This document shows positions 33,701 through 46,258 of a stretch of DNA of 64,000 bases, in pieces. Within the stretch, counting starts at the first letter, position 1, and each line of letters starts with the position of its first letter. The notes under the pieces are model-generated. The model searched no databases, was not told the DNA's origin, and saw nothing but the letters and a program-made list of their open reading frames with translations. The DNA lies in contig MNCI01010819.1 of NCBI GenBank assembly GCA_015680685.1, positions 106,283 to 170,282 of the forward strand, given 5' to 3'. A program made the position numbers and the translations under genes. This DNA comes from Gnetum montanum (taxonomy: Eukaryota > Streptophyta > Gnetopsida > Gnetales > Gnetaceae).

Positions 33701-35470
33701 TAACTATGTTCCTCTCTTTTTTCTTTTTTTTTCTTTTTTTTTTGCTATGCTTTTTTGCTATGTTTTGTTCTATGGCTATTCATGCTAACTTATCTAAGGG
33801 TTTATAGCTACAAATCAGCAACAAAACCTAGCAGCCTAAGTTGTCATTGTAGAAGAAGAACAAAGGCAAGTAGAGGAGGCACACAGACATGCTAAGAAGG
33901 AGGAGCATAGGCGTATAACTATGGCAAAAAAGGAACAAAGGCATGTAGAGGAGACACTCTTGCAATAATACATGGGTGATCTTGATGCCTTGTTCAATGA
34001 GTCACTGCCCAAGGAGTCTCCAATTGAAATCCCCAATGATGATGAAGATAAACATGAGAATGAGGATGAGAGAACAAGGATACTTATGCTCTACTTGCTA
34101 TTGCCTATAGTTTTATGTTTGATTTTAGAGTTCTTACTTATCCAACAATTGTTATGCTTATCATAGTTCCTAAGCCAGTAGTAGAGGTCCCTTTACCTAA
34201 TTTTTTCCTGAAACCATGGGTAGAGATCCCAGAAAAGATAGAATTCATGCATGGGATGGCAAAGGACATCATTAGTCAGTCGCAAAAAGTTGCATCCAAA
34301 ATTGGTAAGAACTATGTTTTGCTATGCCTTAGTCATTTTTCTGTGAGATGTATTTTATGCTATAGCTATATTCTATATTAAGTTTATGATTATTATTTTT
34401 GTTGTTTTTAGTGCCATTAGTCACATGGAATCCCACCCAAGAGATGGAGTTTGACTCCTTGCCTAAGCTTCCTCCTAACACCACACATGTCCCCTTGAAG
34501 CTTTACGAAACTACCACTGATCTAGCAGTTTCATGTGCTAAAGCTTCATGGGAGATTCAGAGGTCTAACAAATCCCTATGGGAACAGGTTATGGTCATAA
34601 AGGAGGAAAATAAAAGGCAAGTTGAGAGAATCTAGGATCTTGAGGAGTGTAAGGCCTTCGTGGATGCCCAAGTAGAGAACTTGGGGGCCTTACAACCTAA
34701 AGAGATTATCTAGGCCCACTACTGGTGCACTATCCATGATAAGATTGCTCTCTCTTAAGAGTTGCATGAGCAACAAATGCAAATGGACTTGATTTCTTAA
34801 ATGACATAGGATTGGAAAGATTACAGTGCTTGGGTCTTGGAGTGGGGTAAGACACAAAGGGATCACAAGCACAAGTATAAGGTTGATCGGGATGCCTATT
34901 TGAAATGGTTGAAGAAGGAGACAACTAAATGACAAAAGAGAGAGATGTTCATTCAGGGCATTCAAGATGAGCATGCTTTCAACTTGTTTGAAAGCACTCT
35001 AAGAGTGGTTGAGTCTCCCACTCCACATATTACCATGACTACAAATGATGTCACTACGGCTACAATCTCACAAAAGCCACCATCATTGATGGGTGTGGAC
35101 AGAACCAACATCCTCACAGGCATCAATTTAGGGGACATTGACTAGGCAAATATGATAGAAGACCAAATTTTCCAACATTTGAAAACTAGCCTTCACCATC
35201 TTCACCAAGAGTTCGTAGAGCTGAATTCTTCACAAGTGTGATGGCTTTTATGTTTTTCATTTTTTAAGTTTAATATTTTTTTTAGTTTTATGTTTTTTGT
35301 TTTGCATGGTTTATGTTATGATTTTGGTAATGATGATTGCTAACTGGTTGTGTGTTGCTATGTCATAAGCATTTTATGATGTTGGTGGCCCTAGTGGTGT
35401 AGGTGATGATGATGATGATGCACCACCACCTCCTCCTCTAGATGCCCCCTTGGCACCATCAGATGCATGA
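30781..35470 (+). pseudogene. Decayed multi-exon gene of unknown function, antisense to the neighbouring Tat element
   Basis: Coding-like segments on the + strand are separated by intron-like sequence. A first exon may end at CCCAAG|GTAGGT (about 31095). The main segment 32240-33690 begins KYKVNGQRLIKND, has stops, and includes FEQLKGKFDEYPTRFDP and EEILKIHVDSSTIVHMHHAF. Intron about 33693-33807 (AAG|GTACAC ... TTATAG). Exon with repeated basic/acidic EEEQRQVEEAH-like residues. A further intron has a damaged donor and ends CTTATCATAG at about 34164. A clear intron lies at 34305-34411 (TTG|GTAAGA ... TTTTTAG). A coiled-coil exon follows to about 35240 (KSLWEQVMVIKEENKRQVER). The terminal exon 35370-35470 encodes GPSGVGDDDDDAPPPPPLD and ends in TGA. 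No known family was recognised. It could be a host gene remnant or an antisense gene carried by the element. Confidence 0.55.
34305..34411 (+). other. Spliceosomal intron in the unknown gene
   Basis: GTAAGAACTATG donor, T-rich tract and TTGTTTTTAG acceptor, 107 bp, flanked by open coding sequence. Its 5' part resembles the intron starting at 33693 (GTACACTTTAACTATG). Confidence 0.6.
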
Positions 35471-35814
35471 TGTGATAGTCTTTATTATTTATTTCATTTT
35501 ATGCTTGACATTGTATGGCTTATGTTGGCCAACACTTGAGTTGTAGACATTTTATCATTTATGATTTATAGTTTTTACAATGTGGGTTGTATTATTTTAT
35601 TTTAAGCTATTTTAAATTTTACATCTCGATTTTGGTTTTTGTTATATATGTTGTTGATTACTTTATTGTTTTAAGGTTCTAAGGTTACAAGTGTTGAAAA
35701 TATCTATGCAGAATATGGCTACATTGGCTATGTCAAGAAATATAAGATTATTAATAGACAAGGGTTACTTGCCATTTTTTTTCAAGACATATCAAGTTAT
35801 ACATTTATCACCAA

Positions 35815-35965
35815 TTTAAGGCCATGGCAGGTTGCAATGCCAATTTAGAGTCTTAGCAAACTGTAATGCTAGTTTAGAGTCGTAGTAGACTACGATGCGA
35901 ATTTAAGGCCTTAGTGGGCCATGATGCCTACTTAAGGTCTCAATAGGCCATGGGTTTGCTACTTT
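35815..35965 (-). repeat. Inverted copy of the Tat minisatellite
   Basis: On the minus strand the units read like those at 4972-5345 (GCTAAGACTCTAAATTGGCA, CTACGACTCTAAACTAGCAT). Orientation agrees with the minus-strand gag-protease next to it and marks that element as Tat-like. Confidence 0.7.
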
Positions 35966-36549
35966 TAGGTCATGGTGGGCCCTTGAAGTCTTATATTTTT
36001 TATTAATAATTTTTTTATAATTTTTATGGTTTTTTCTAGCTTTAAAATCTTTTATAAGGATTTTTTTTATTTTCATCATGCATAAAAGTAATAGAAAATA
36101 AAGGCTGTAATACATAAGTAAAATGCAAATAAAAGTAGAAATCTAGGCTACATGCATGAAGAGTAAAATAAATACACAAACAAGCATAATAAGTTAGCAA
36201 AGAAAAGCTAAGCTACATGGCTATCAGCTATACGATTATAAGGACAGGGTGGAAGGGTCAGGGGGTACTTCATTTGTGCAAACTCTTCCTAATCTTCAAA
36301 AGATTAGGGAACAAGTAAGGTCTACTCTGCACAAGTTTGTATTTGCCATTGCTCTCACTAATGATGTTAGATGGGAGTTCATCCCATGACACATCTTCCT
36401 ACCCATCATTGTCATTATTGGCTTTCTGCTCTCTCTCTCTCGGGTTATTAGGTTTCATGATTGGGAGTTTCTTCTTGAAACTCCACTTTAGACCCCTACT
36501 ATATGTCCACATTATTAATAGCTAAGGGCACTGCATTATCACCATGAAT

Positions 36550-39500
36550 GATGATCAAACCTCCCTCGTAAGAAATATGAATCTCTTAGTGGATGGGATA
36601 AGACACAACTCATAATTGATAGGGTTAAACCCAGGTGTCTCCTCCATCACCAAGAAATTTGCAGTCATGGGGAATTGCTCCCCTACCACAAAATCTAAGG
36701 AAATGGAGCCCTTGACAGCACCCCTCGATTCATTGAAAGACTTGAAAGTGGCTATCGATGTTTGTTGTATTTGCTCTATCAAGCCTAATCATTCAACAAT
36801 GGTGCATGAGATAACGTTAGTAGCCACACCATCATCTACATGCACCTGATGCACCTTGAACTATCCTATGCATATGGTTATGAACAAAGGAGACCTAGTA
36901 ATTTCATCATTTTGGGGATTAACCTTGATTTCACTATCACGAAATATTAGGGGTGTCGACTTTCCCTCCCTGGGTATGGGAGGAACCATCAATACATGGA
37001 TGGATCCCTCATTAGCAAGGATATCCTCACTAATAGGGATAAAAGTGAGCATTTTGACTAACACCTCACAATGTGTGACAAAATTCATGATCAGGTCATA
37101 CAAACTCAAAGTAGTGTTCTTTTTCTTAAGAGATTTTCTAAACTAATTTATTGAATTGAGGAAGGTTTTCTCATTGGCTATGGGCTTGTCACCCTGATTG
37201 TGCTTCACGTCCTCCATGCACCCCAAAATGTGAACTTTAGTCTTAAGTTGTGATTGTTGGGGCTTCTCCTCATTCTTCTAGCCATGAGCTTTGGGATCCT
37301 CTTATGGTTTCTTGTTTGGAGTGGGTTGGACATAGGAGGTTATGGGTATAGTCAATATGGGAGTGGGCTTTGGTGGGCCCACTTCCTTCCATGCCTTCGT
37401 CTACTTGTCACCCTTATTTTTGGGCTTTTTCTTTTGCTTCTTCCTTTGCTTATTTGGAGCCTTTTGGTTGTCATTTTTTGGTTGTGAGGAAGATGCAATA
37501 ACATTGGCCACCACAAGAGGTTGTTAGATGGCTTTATCAGTTGGTGAGGCTATGGCTAGTTGGGCTATGGTGGGCTAGGGCACCCTAATGATAAATGATT
37601 TCCTACGAGGCACTTGTGATGGCACCCTTATGACAAAAGGGGATCTTGAACTAGTGAAAGCTAAAGAAGCCCTTTCACCATAGGGGGATACATGACTCAC
37701 AAATGGTTCTCTTGAGGATCTCTAATTATCATCTATGTTAAATGCTGATATCATATGTGCTACATTGTTAGTGTTCAATGAGTCTTTGTACACCTACATT
37801 GATTGGTTTTGAGGTCAGACAGGGTTGGATGCATCTAGAACTAGCTCTCCACTATCTATCATCTTCTACAAGCCATCCTTCAGCATAAGGCAAAAGTCTG
37901 TGTCATGATCAAGTAGTTGGTGATAGTGGCAAAAGTGGTCTAACTTGAAGTATTTAGGAAACAATGGGTCATCTTTCGTTGCTCTAGTGGGATCCTTGGC
38001 TATTTCACAAAGTCTATCATGTTTCTTTTGGGAATCTTTAGACATCTGTTTGTATTGGATACGTCCACTTTTCAAAAGTTGGTCTAATAGCTCTTATGGT
38101 TTTAATGGTAGTGCAATGTATTTGGACCTATCCTTCCTTTCAAAATTGGATCTGATCATTGTCGATGTAGTGGCCCTAAAGGTTGAAGGTTGGTTATCAT
38201 GGTTATTATTAGTGGGGACCTTAGGTGGGTTGGTCCTTAGCCCCTGGTTAGTGGTCTTAGCCTCCTTAGTCATAGTTGTTATGGCCATATTGTTATGTTT
38301 GCCCTTCTCCCTATCTCTCTGCATATGTTGGTTTTTGTATGCTACGTAGGTTGGGCCATGACCTAACTTCGCAACATCTTCTATATTCTTGGTCTAAGAG
38401 AATGCTTGGCTAAGTGACCATGGGTCAAGGTAGTAAAGTTTGAACTTGATAAAGTTATTAAGCATCTTCGTAAATACAGTCAAAAGGTGAGTTTCAACTA
38501 TGGGCTCGGCTATTTTGTTTAGGAGTCCATTCCACTATTGGATGAACTTCTATATGGACTCAAGAGGTCCCTGCTTGATCTTCATGAGTTGGTCAAGTGT
38601 GGTGTTAGGCTTCAAGTTATACTTGAACTGATTAACAAACTAAACTATCAAGTTCTCAAGGAAGGATATGGACCCTCTAGGTAATGTGCGGTACCAATAA
38701 AGCACATTCCTAGTCAAGAACATAGGAAAAATCCTCATGATGGTATGAGGCCACAACTGCAATAGCAAGCACTTAGATTTGAAGGTTATAAGTTGAGCAT
38801 TAAGATCACCTTCTCCATTGTATTTGCTAAACTAAGGAATAGGAACACTAGGACAAAGTGTCAAAGGTGGGACCATAGGACTGATAAGATCATCTTGGTA
38901 GAAGTTCATGATCTTTACACGTTGGGACATAGAGGCTTTAAGCTTCTTTAACTCCTCTGTCAAGTCCTGGATCATCTAAAAGGCTTGATCTAGGCCCTAC
39001 GATGGTCCTATTGGTTGTGAGGCTTGCACATATGGTTGTGACATCTATTGTGAGGCTTGTGGCCTTGCTATGGATTTCATGATAGAAGGAAGGGGTTGCG
39101 TTATGTTTGTGGCTTATGGGCCAAACAAAGAAAAGGATGTCTATGCTAGTACTTAAGGCACAAATAGGATAAACAGGGTGTGTGACCCCTATGTTGCTTA
39201 GTGACTCATAGTGGATCCCATGTGAGTAGATAGTGGATTTGTGGTGGTAAAAACCATTGTTGATGATTTTATATATCAAGACTGTGTTGGTTTGTTTTTT
39301 GTGGCATTGGATGAGTTTGATGTATGGCCACAACAAGTGTGGGATCCGCTGTAGTAAGGTAGGAAGGAGTGGAAGATGGTGGCACCATGCCCATGGAGAA
39401 AACAAAAGCATTAGAGGAAGGTGTTGTGATCTTAGGGGATGTTTGTTGGAATAGCCCTCCCAGGATGTTTTCAAGCTTAGATTATGTGTTAAATTCATCC

Positions 39501-39840
39501 TCCTCTTTCTATTGTTCCTCAAAGCTATGCTTGTCATATTCCTTTTCCATGGTAATCAATTGGGCTAGGATGCTAGCATAGACATTGTTAAGGGGAATCT
39601 GGTCATATGGGGAAGAGATGTACTCCTTCGCACTCTTGTGTATGAGCTCAAACTTCCTCTTGGCCTCTGCTTACATGCATGAAATTAGTATGCCTGCCTA
39701 TATTTTAGCACAAATGAAGCTATAATGATCTTCATTTATAGCTATAAAATTAGGACTTTCCCATCTAACCATCAAGGATCACCTACACTTAATGATGGTA
39801 GGGTCTTTGGGGTCATAGACCCTCACAACCTATTGATTTG
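36550..39840 (-). pseudogene. Tat-like gag-protease on the minus strand, decayed
   Basis: Read from 39840 down. The gag N-terminal part (YDPKDPTIIKC, AEAKRKFELIHKSAKEYISS) comes first. The gag core at about 38890-38400 (PSVPIP, then FSKYNGEGDLNAQLITFK, YWYRTLPRGSI, QFKYNLKPNTTLDQLMKIKQ) is followed by a basic linker and a Tat-type zinc-finger-like motif near 37900 (HFCHYHQLLDHDTDFCLML, i.e. C..H ... H.T..C). Protease is at about 36845-36560: active site VDDGVATNVIS, then FKSFNESRGAVKGSISLDF and the NYELCLIPST region. It has many stops. No RT follows; the minisatellite at 35.8 kb and the antisense gene occupy that place. Confidence 0.78.
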
Positions 39841-39984
39841 ATGTATTATTAGTGTAGTTGTAAGGTAACTTAGTTGATGGTGGGAGAGATATGGTTATTT
39901 TAGTGGAAACAACTCAAGATAGTCTATGAAAAGCAAAAAATGAAAGTAGGTTCCAATAAGTGAAACTCAAAAGCAATCAAAGGG

Positions 39985-40260
39985 AGCAAAAACGGTCGAT
40001 AATGGGGTACTTACTAAAAATAGAAAGTAGGGGGTAAGGGGGAGTATAATCCTTTACCCAAAATGAAAAGGTGCAAAGGTGATAGCAAACTTTACCCACA
40101 CTAACCTTCTAGCTATCACACTCCTTGATGCCCATGCTGGCTTCCTAGCTGTCACACCCCAGGGTGTGGCAAGGGCAAAAGAGGGGGTGAGATGGGGGGA
40201 TCTCACACTTTACAAAGCCAATGTTGGTAAAAGGGAGTGAAAACTATTAAAGGTGTGAAG
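39985..40260 (-). repeat. Leader repeat of the inverted Tat element, unit 1
   Basis: It shares with 47400-47640 a segment containing AGGGGGTAAGGGGGAGTA/GGAGGTAAAGGGAGGTA, CCTAGCTGTCACACCCC and GAGGGGGTGAGA...GGGATCTCACAC. The two copies were adjacent before element D inserted between them. Repeats of this kind fit the leader or LTR border of the inverted element. Confidence 0.55.
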
Positions 40261-40265
40261 AAAAG

Positions 40266-40794
40266 TGATGAGATGCGACTTGCACTAGGCCGCGATATCG
40301 CGTCTTCTCCTACGATATCGCGTCCCGCCGTCATAACTATAAATAAGAGGCAGCACTCCCTTCATTTCCCAATCCTGGCTAGTGTAGCGAAGCTCTAGCA
40401 GATTGATCACTCCAGAGTTAGAATTTTTCCCCATGTGCCCGTAGTAGAAGTCCTAGAGTGAACGGTTCTTTATTCAAGCAGCTTGTAACCTGAACCCAAG
40501 TTGTGTACGGCAATAAAGACGAACTTGTTTGGATAAACCTTGCAGCACGTGGTTTCATTTATTGCTTTCATTTCCTGCTTTCCTAGTGCGTTCAAGTACG
40601 ACTTGATTACGAGCGTCTACGGACGTGTACGGCTAGTCAAGGAATCGACTGCTTGACGCAATGCATGAGTACGACTCAATTACGAGCATTGGCTGCTTGG
40701 TAACCCAGTAGCGTGTTCCAGGATTATGCGCTTGGTAATTCCAGGGTCCAATGTGTACGGCTAGTTGAGGAATCGGCTGCTCATTGCTAGGCTA
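40266..40794 (+). repeat. D 5' LTR, visible part
   Basis: Colinear with 46275-46848. The palindromes are collapsed to two single GATATCGCG halves. TATA at about 40339, polyadenylation signal AATAAAG at about 40512. About 500 bp of LTR plus PBS and gag start should lie in the following gap. Confidence 0.9.
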
Positions 40795-41480
40795 NNNNNN
40801 NNNNNNNNNNNNNNNNNNNNNNNNNNNNNNNNNNNNNNNNNNNNNNNNNNNNNNNNNNNNNNNNNNNNNNNNNNNNNNNNNNNNNNNNNNNNNNNNNNNN
40901 NNNNNNNNNNNNNNNNNNNNNNNNNNNNNNNNNNNNNNNNNNNNNNNNNNNNNNNNNNNNNNNNNNNNNNNNNNNNNNNNNNNNNNNNNNNNNNNNNNNN
41001 NNNNNNNNNNNNNNNNNNNNNNNNNNNNNNNNNNNNNNNNNNNNNNNNNNNNNNNNNNNNNNNNNNNNNNNNNNNNNNNNNNNNNNNNNNNNNNNNNNNN
41101 NNNNNNNNNNNNNNNNNNNNNNNNNNNNNNNNNNNNNNNNNNNNNNNNNNNNNNNNNNNNNNNNNNNNNNNNNNNNNNNNNNNNNNNNNNNNNNNNNNNN
41201 NNNNNNNNNNNNNNNNNNNNNNNNNNNNNNNNNNNNNNNNNNNNNNNNNNNNNNNNNNNNNNNNNNNNNNNNNNNNNNNNNNNNNNNNNNNNNNNNNNNN
41301 NNNNNNNNNNNNNNNNNNNNNNNNNNNNNNNNNNNNNNNNNNNNNNNNNNNNNNNNNNNNNNNNNNNNNNNNNNNNNNNNNNNNNNNNNNNNNNNNNNNN
41401 NNNNNNNNNNNNNNNNNNNNNNNNNNNNNNNNNNNNNNNNNNNNNNNNNNNNNNNNNNNNNNNNNNNNNNNNNNNNNNNN
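40795..41480. other. Assembly gap (686 N)
   Basis: Hides the end of the D 5' LTR, the primer site and the gag start codon. Confidence 0.99.
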
Positions 41481-44254
41481 GAGTCGTTGATCGTCACAAT
41501 GATCGGGACCGAAGCAGCCGAAGAGAAGGCAAGAAACATCACCGTGGTGATGGATCCCCTTCTTCTTCCCCTTCATCACATCATTCACACTCTCCTTCCA
41601 CATCTGGGTGCAGCCACCATGAGCATAATGCGGAAAATAAAGGTAAAGGAGATGAAATGCCTCGACAAGAAGGTCGAGAGGAGTTAGGACAAGGGCAAGG
41701 ACGTAGGGAGAATAGGGAACCACAACGTAGACATCACAGACGTCATGAAAGAGATGATCATGACGAAGCCCTATTCGCAACCCGAAGTATGCTGGATATT
41801 AGAGAGGTAGTTAGGATTCCCACAAGGCATTTAAGAGATAGTAGGATCAAGCTTTTGGATATAAATAATATCCCACGTTTTGAAGGGGGATACAACGCTG
41901 ATCCTCAACATCATTTACAGGCATTCCACGACGCCTGTGCCTTGCAGAACATAGACAATGAGTGGCAGAAACTCAAGTTGTTTCCAAGGACACTGACTAA
42001 GGAAGCAGAAAGCTGGTACCGGTCCTTAGAACCGGAAACCATCAGGAGGTGGAGTACGATGCTCGAATTGTTCAACAACAAATATCAAACGTACTCCAGA
42101 GTGTCTAACTTGCGTAAGCAGATCCAAGGCTGGAAACAAGGAGCTCATGAATCCTTGGATGCTGCCATGGCCCGTTACTACACATTGCTACATCGTTGCC
42201 CGGGCCATGGGTACGCTAAGCGGGATCAACTTCGCCACCTCGTGGATGGGCTACGAAATGAAACGAGAAGAACTCTTGGGACTTACGCCCAAGGGAGACT
42301 CTCCCAACTAAGAGCCCATGAAGTTGAAGTATTGTTGGAACAAGTAGCGCAAGAAGAGGGTGAGCTACGGAAAAGAGAAAGTGCGGAGGAATACAACCGT
42401 GATCCCTCCCTTCGTAAGAAGGGAGTGAAATTCTGTGATGAGGAGGATGAGTCACCACTCGAAGAGTTGGTGAACAGGAAAACCGTGCCGATCCAAAAGT
42501 TAACAACGGAGGTATCGGCTAAGGTAGACCAAATGTGGGATTCCTTAGACTCACGAATAGAAACAGTTTTGAAAATCGTAGAAGAGTCTAAGGATGAGCA
42601 AAGTAGTGATAAAAGCAAAAACATGCGGAGAAACTTTAACCCTGCACATAACAAGGGTAAGGGAAAAATCTCTAACTCCGATGAGGCTGAAAATTCTGAT
42701 TCAGACAATGATGGTGGATGTGAGGTCTGCTACTATGACCATCCTAAGGGATGTTGTCCAATTATCTCACATCTGCAGGAGTCTGGGGTGTATGCATTAA
42801 ATCCAAGACTTAATCAACGGCAAACACCCAGAAGGTTACCTTATCCACAAGGTAACCCGAGGCAGTTCCACCAACCCTTGACGTATTATCCAAGTGGAAC
42901 ACCTCCGCAGCCCATCGAGCAACATCAGCAGTGGCAATACCCACAGTCATGGGGGATGCCACAGCCAACACATCGATACCCTTACCGGCAGCCTGATCCT
43001 TATGGTTATTATGTGCAGCAGCCAGTTTCTCCAGGTGACGCTATGAGTCACACTCCACGCCGTCACTACTACGCTCGGGAGTACTTCAGAAGGACTCCTT
43101 CTCCTCCGGGAGACATCCCACATTCCGTCCATCCTCTAACTCCACCCGCACCTTTTCCTCAAGTAGTTCCCATAACACCTCCTGCTCCAACAATGCAAGG
43201 GGAATTACCTACCCAACCGCAGCAACGTCACGCCGCGAGATCTGTAAATATTCAGAGTGTAAATATCCAACCGGACACTAGTTCTGGCGATAACTGTACA
43301 AAAAAGAGACCCTTTTTCAGAACTAGGAGCCCGGATAGGCTCTCGCAACAACAAGCGGACGGGTATATGTATAGGCCTCTAACTACTAACACTTCGGAGC
43401 ACCCTTCAGTCCAAGGGAATGTAACGCATACGGTTATGCTAACACATACCGTAACTGACTGGATCAAGGTAGGCCACCTTCCCAGGAAACTAACTGATCC
43501 TGGGAGTCCCTTTATTCATTTGCAGATCGCTGGGAATGCACCACATCGAGCTCTTCTTGACTCAGGTTCCGGAGTCAACTTAATTTCGCGAAAGATGTAT
43601 CACGCCTGGAACCTGCCCCAACTTAAGAAGAGCAACATCCAACTAGAGCTGGCAGACCAGTCCATCACTATTCCCTTGGGTTTGGTGGAGGACGTTATCA
43701 CCACTGTGTGTGGTTGGTCCTACCCAGCGGATTTCCTAGTGATCGATGTTAACAACAACGAAGGGGACTTCCCAATTATAATGGGAAGGGCATGGCTAAG
43801 CACAGTAGATGCATGCCTTAGGATCCGTGATCTTTCCTTGGAAATCTCCAAGATAAACATATGTGGAAAGATCGAGAAGAGGATAGTTCCATGCATCACA
43901 TACAGTGATTCATCGGGTGATGACACGGAGGAAATGTCTCCATGTCACAGGTGTGCCCAGGAAACTCTGCAACAAAGATGCCTGTATGTAGCAACCACAC
44001 AAGAAGTAGTAGACACCCCGTGGTTGACAGCTTCTCATAAGAGCAAACAAATATGCATGGAACGAACTGAGGCAACTCATGCCAACAACCGTGGCATAGA
44101 CACATTGGAACGTGAGCGTCGCCAACTTCCAACCCTGAATTTAAGATCATCAATTGGGAGAAGTTGGGCACTGCTTAGAAATTCAAATAGGCGCTCACTA
44201 CTTCGGATCTCTCCCTCACAACTCAGTCATGGGGGAGATGGCCACCTATGCTAA
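41481..44254 (+). CDS. Gag-protease polyprotein of element D (5' end in gap)
   Basis: An open frame of about 924 codons with no stop to TGC-TAA at 44252. After an R/S/H-rich N-terminal part comes the gag core (about 41875-42330: IPRFEGGYNADPQHHLQAFH, KLKLFPRTL, WYRSLEPETI, RKQIQGWKQGAHESLD, LLHRCPGHGY). A zinc knuckle follows at 42719 (CEVCYYDHPKGCC, C-x2-C-x3-H-x4-C as in Athila), then a long P/Q/Y-rich linker. The aspartic protease (about 43490-43830) has DSGSGVNLIS at 43559 and FPIIMGRAWLSTVDA. The last ~30 residues come from the far side of the pol deletion (SQLSHGGDGHLC matches the sequence after integrase in C). The true start is inside the N gap; the ATG at 40784 is in the LTR and not real. 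Confidence 0.88.
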
Positions 44255-45893
44255 TCATATGGGGCCCTCAGTTCTTTTTCAGTTTTTGTTTTACACATTT
44301 TTGTTTTACAACGTTTTTGTTTTTCACATTTTTGTTTTACAATTTCTTTAACTTTTCTAATTTTTGTTTTACAAATTTCTTTAACTTTTCTTGTTTTTGT
44401 TTTACAACATCGTTATATTTTTCTATCTTTTTGTGTGTGTGTGTGTGTGTGTCATCCATCATGTAAATTCGTCACCCAATAAGTGTTCGGGCCGATGGGA
44501 TGAACTGTTTTTCATTAATTGCTAATGTTTGGTTTTTACCTTTAAGTTACATTGTTGATACTAAGGTATGTTCTTTTGATATGGCAGGCAATGAGATCAC
44601 TTCATCCATCCATCCATCAAGTCTATGGTTTCCCTTGGCTTGGAAATGTACAGTTCCCTTCCAATAAGAACTTTAACGAACCAGTGACTGGGCATTTCTC
44701 AAACTAAGGAAGGACTCAAGGATTTGAAAAGGGTGTGACTTCAAGGGAACTTGGTGCTCTTGTGTTGGTCATTCACTTGGGTGCTTGGATGTTTTCTTCT
44801 TGGGTTTTCTTACCGTTCCGATGTAACCCAATAATCGGAAGCTGAGACAATAAAAATAAAGAAGTCTTTGCATGGTGTGGTCCCCACGCATAAAAACACA
44901 AAACAAAAAAAAAGAAAAAAAAATGGAAAAACAGACAAAAAAAAAAAAAAGAAAAAGCTAAAAAGCTAAAAGTGAGGATTCAAAGCACACCCCTTAGACG
45001 GAATAAATTTGGGCTGCAAGCACTGGTTATGGAACCAAAGTGTTCCCTCTAACTAAGGCCCTTCTCGCTTCCCATTCTCTCTGTTGTTTCGTCGGAATGG
45101 TGGTGGCTTCTCGAAGTTGCATCCTTGTTACCCAAGTGGATGATTTAACCAACTGCATTGATGCGAAGTCACTGGAAGTGGTTGGTTTGAGGCCAGAGTT
45201 GGAATGAGATTCGCCAAGTCACATTAATCATGAAACACACAAGGGGCTGTACACCACCTTGTTCTTGGGATTCCATTCCACTTCTCTTCTTCCCATCCTT
45301 CTCTCCATTGTTCACCTCATTGCCGGTTGTATCATTGTATATACTTTGGTTGATGCTTTGTTTTCTTTTTGGTAAATTCTTCCGGTTAAGACTTTAACTC
45401 TTGTTTCCAAAGGACATTCCCAGAGCCCACGGACTCTTTGAATGTGGGATTGTCAGGGCATTAAGGGCATGAGCCTGCTTTGGGGAGGACCCACTGACAT
45501 TCCTATTTGGAACATTAGTTAACTTCTTTTCCTTAACGTTTTGCAATTAATTAACATTTTTGTTCATTTCCATCATGACATCCTTTTTATCGATGCCATA
45601 GTTGTCCCTTTTTACCTATCATTCCTATTCCTTTTCTCTCTCCATTCTAACGCTACCGGAGGTTCGCGATTAGTCATGGGGGTACGGGGCCTGATTTTTC
45701 GATTTTTATCCTAAGCCCCGGATTTTTTCGTTTTTCTTCCTAACCCCTATACCTTCGGTAGTCATCATCTATATTTTCCCAGATCCATATCAGCCATACC
45801 ACACCTTAGCCAGTGAACCTAAACCGAAGCAAGGTATGCTTTACTTAATGATTCAATTACCCTTGCTAATATATGATGGTGTTGTGTGTGCAG
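44255..45893 (+). other. D post-gag spacer, no gene
   Basis: It contains 'TTTTTGTTTTACA' repeats (44280-44410), a GT microsatellite (44432-44452), an A-rich stretch (44890-44960) and the conserved block at 45421-45500 (GCCCACGGACTCTTTGAATG, TTAAGGGCATGAGCC, TTTGGGGAGGACCCACT). A polypurine-like TAGTCATGGGGG lies at 45671-45682. Confidence 0.65.
44432..44452 (+). repeat. GT microsatellite
   Basis: Ten GT dinucleotides in the D spacer. Confidence 0.9.
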
Positions 45894-46100
45894 ATGGCAA
45901 TCATACAACAACAGAATGGATCTGGAGCAGACACTTGGAATGGAGCAGCGCTGAAGCAGCATGCAAGGAGTGGAATTGATAATGCGCTTACAGATGGACA
46001 ACGAAAGGCGCAATCTAGGCGTTGGCAGCAACAAGACTCTTCTCTTTTCTTCTCTTCTATTCTCTCTCCTCTTTTCTCTCAGCTGCCAACTGTGGCCTGA
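45894..46100 (+). pseudogene. D ORF2 remnant (68 codons)
   Basis: ATG directly follows GTTGTGTGTGCAG, the same acceptor-plus-ATG arrangement as ORF2 of E2 (TGTGATTGCAG|ATG). The encoded MAIIQQQNGSGADTWNGAAL is basic/Q-rich like the ORF2 N-terminus and then ends in an unrelated S/F-rich tail (SSLFFSSILSPLFSQLP). The body of ORF2 has been deleted. Confidence 0.5.
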
Positions 46101-46258
46101 TGTCATTGTAATAAGGTGTTCACCCATGTTGTCATGAACACCAGTTTTTGTCAAGTCTTGTAATAAAGACCGTTCACATGTCATCCCATTAGTTCCATTT
46201 TCCCTAATAATCCCATACCTACCTGATATTATTGTAAGGAACTCGAGGACGAGTTTTC

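Noticed and set aside
40784-44254. 1156-residue frame starting at 40784
   Set aside because: The start lies in the 5' LTR and 686 N are translated as X. Only 41481-44254 is supported.
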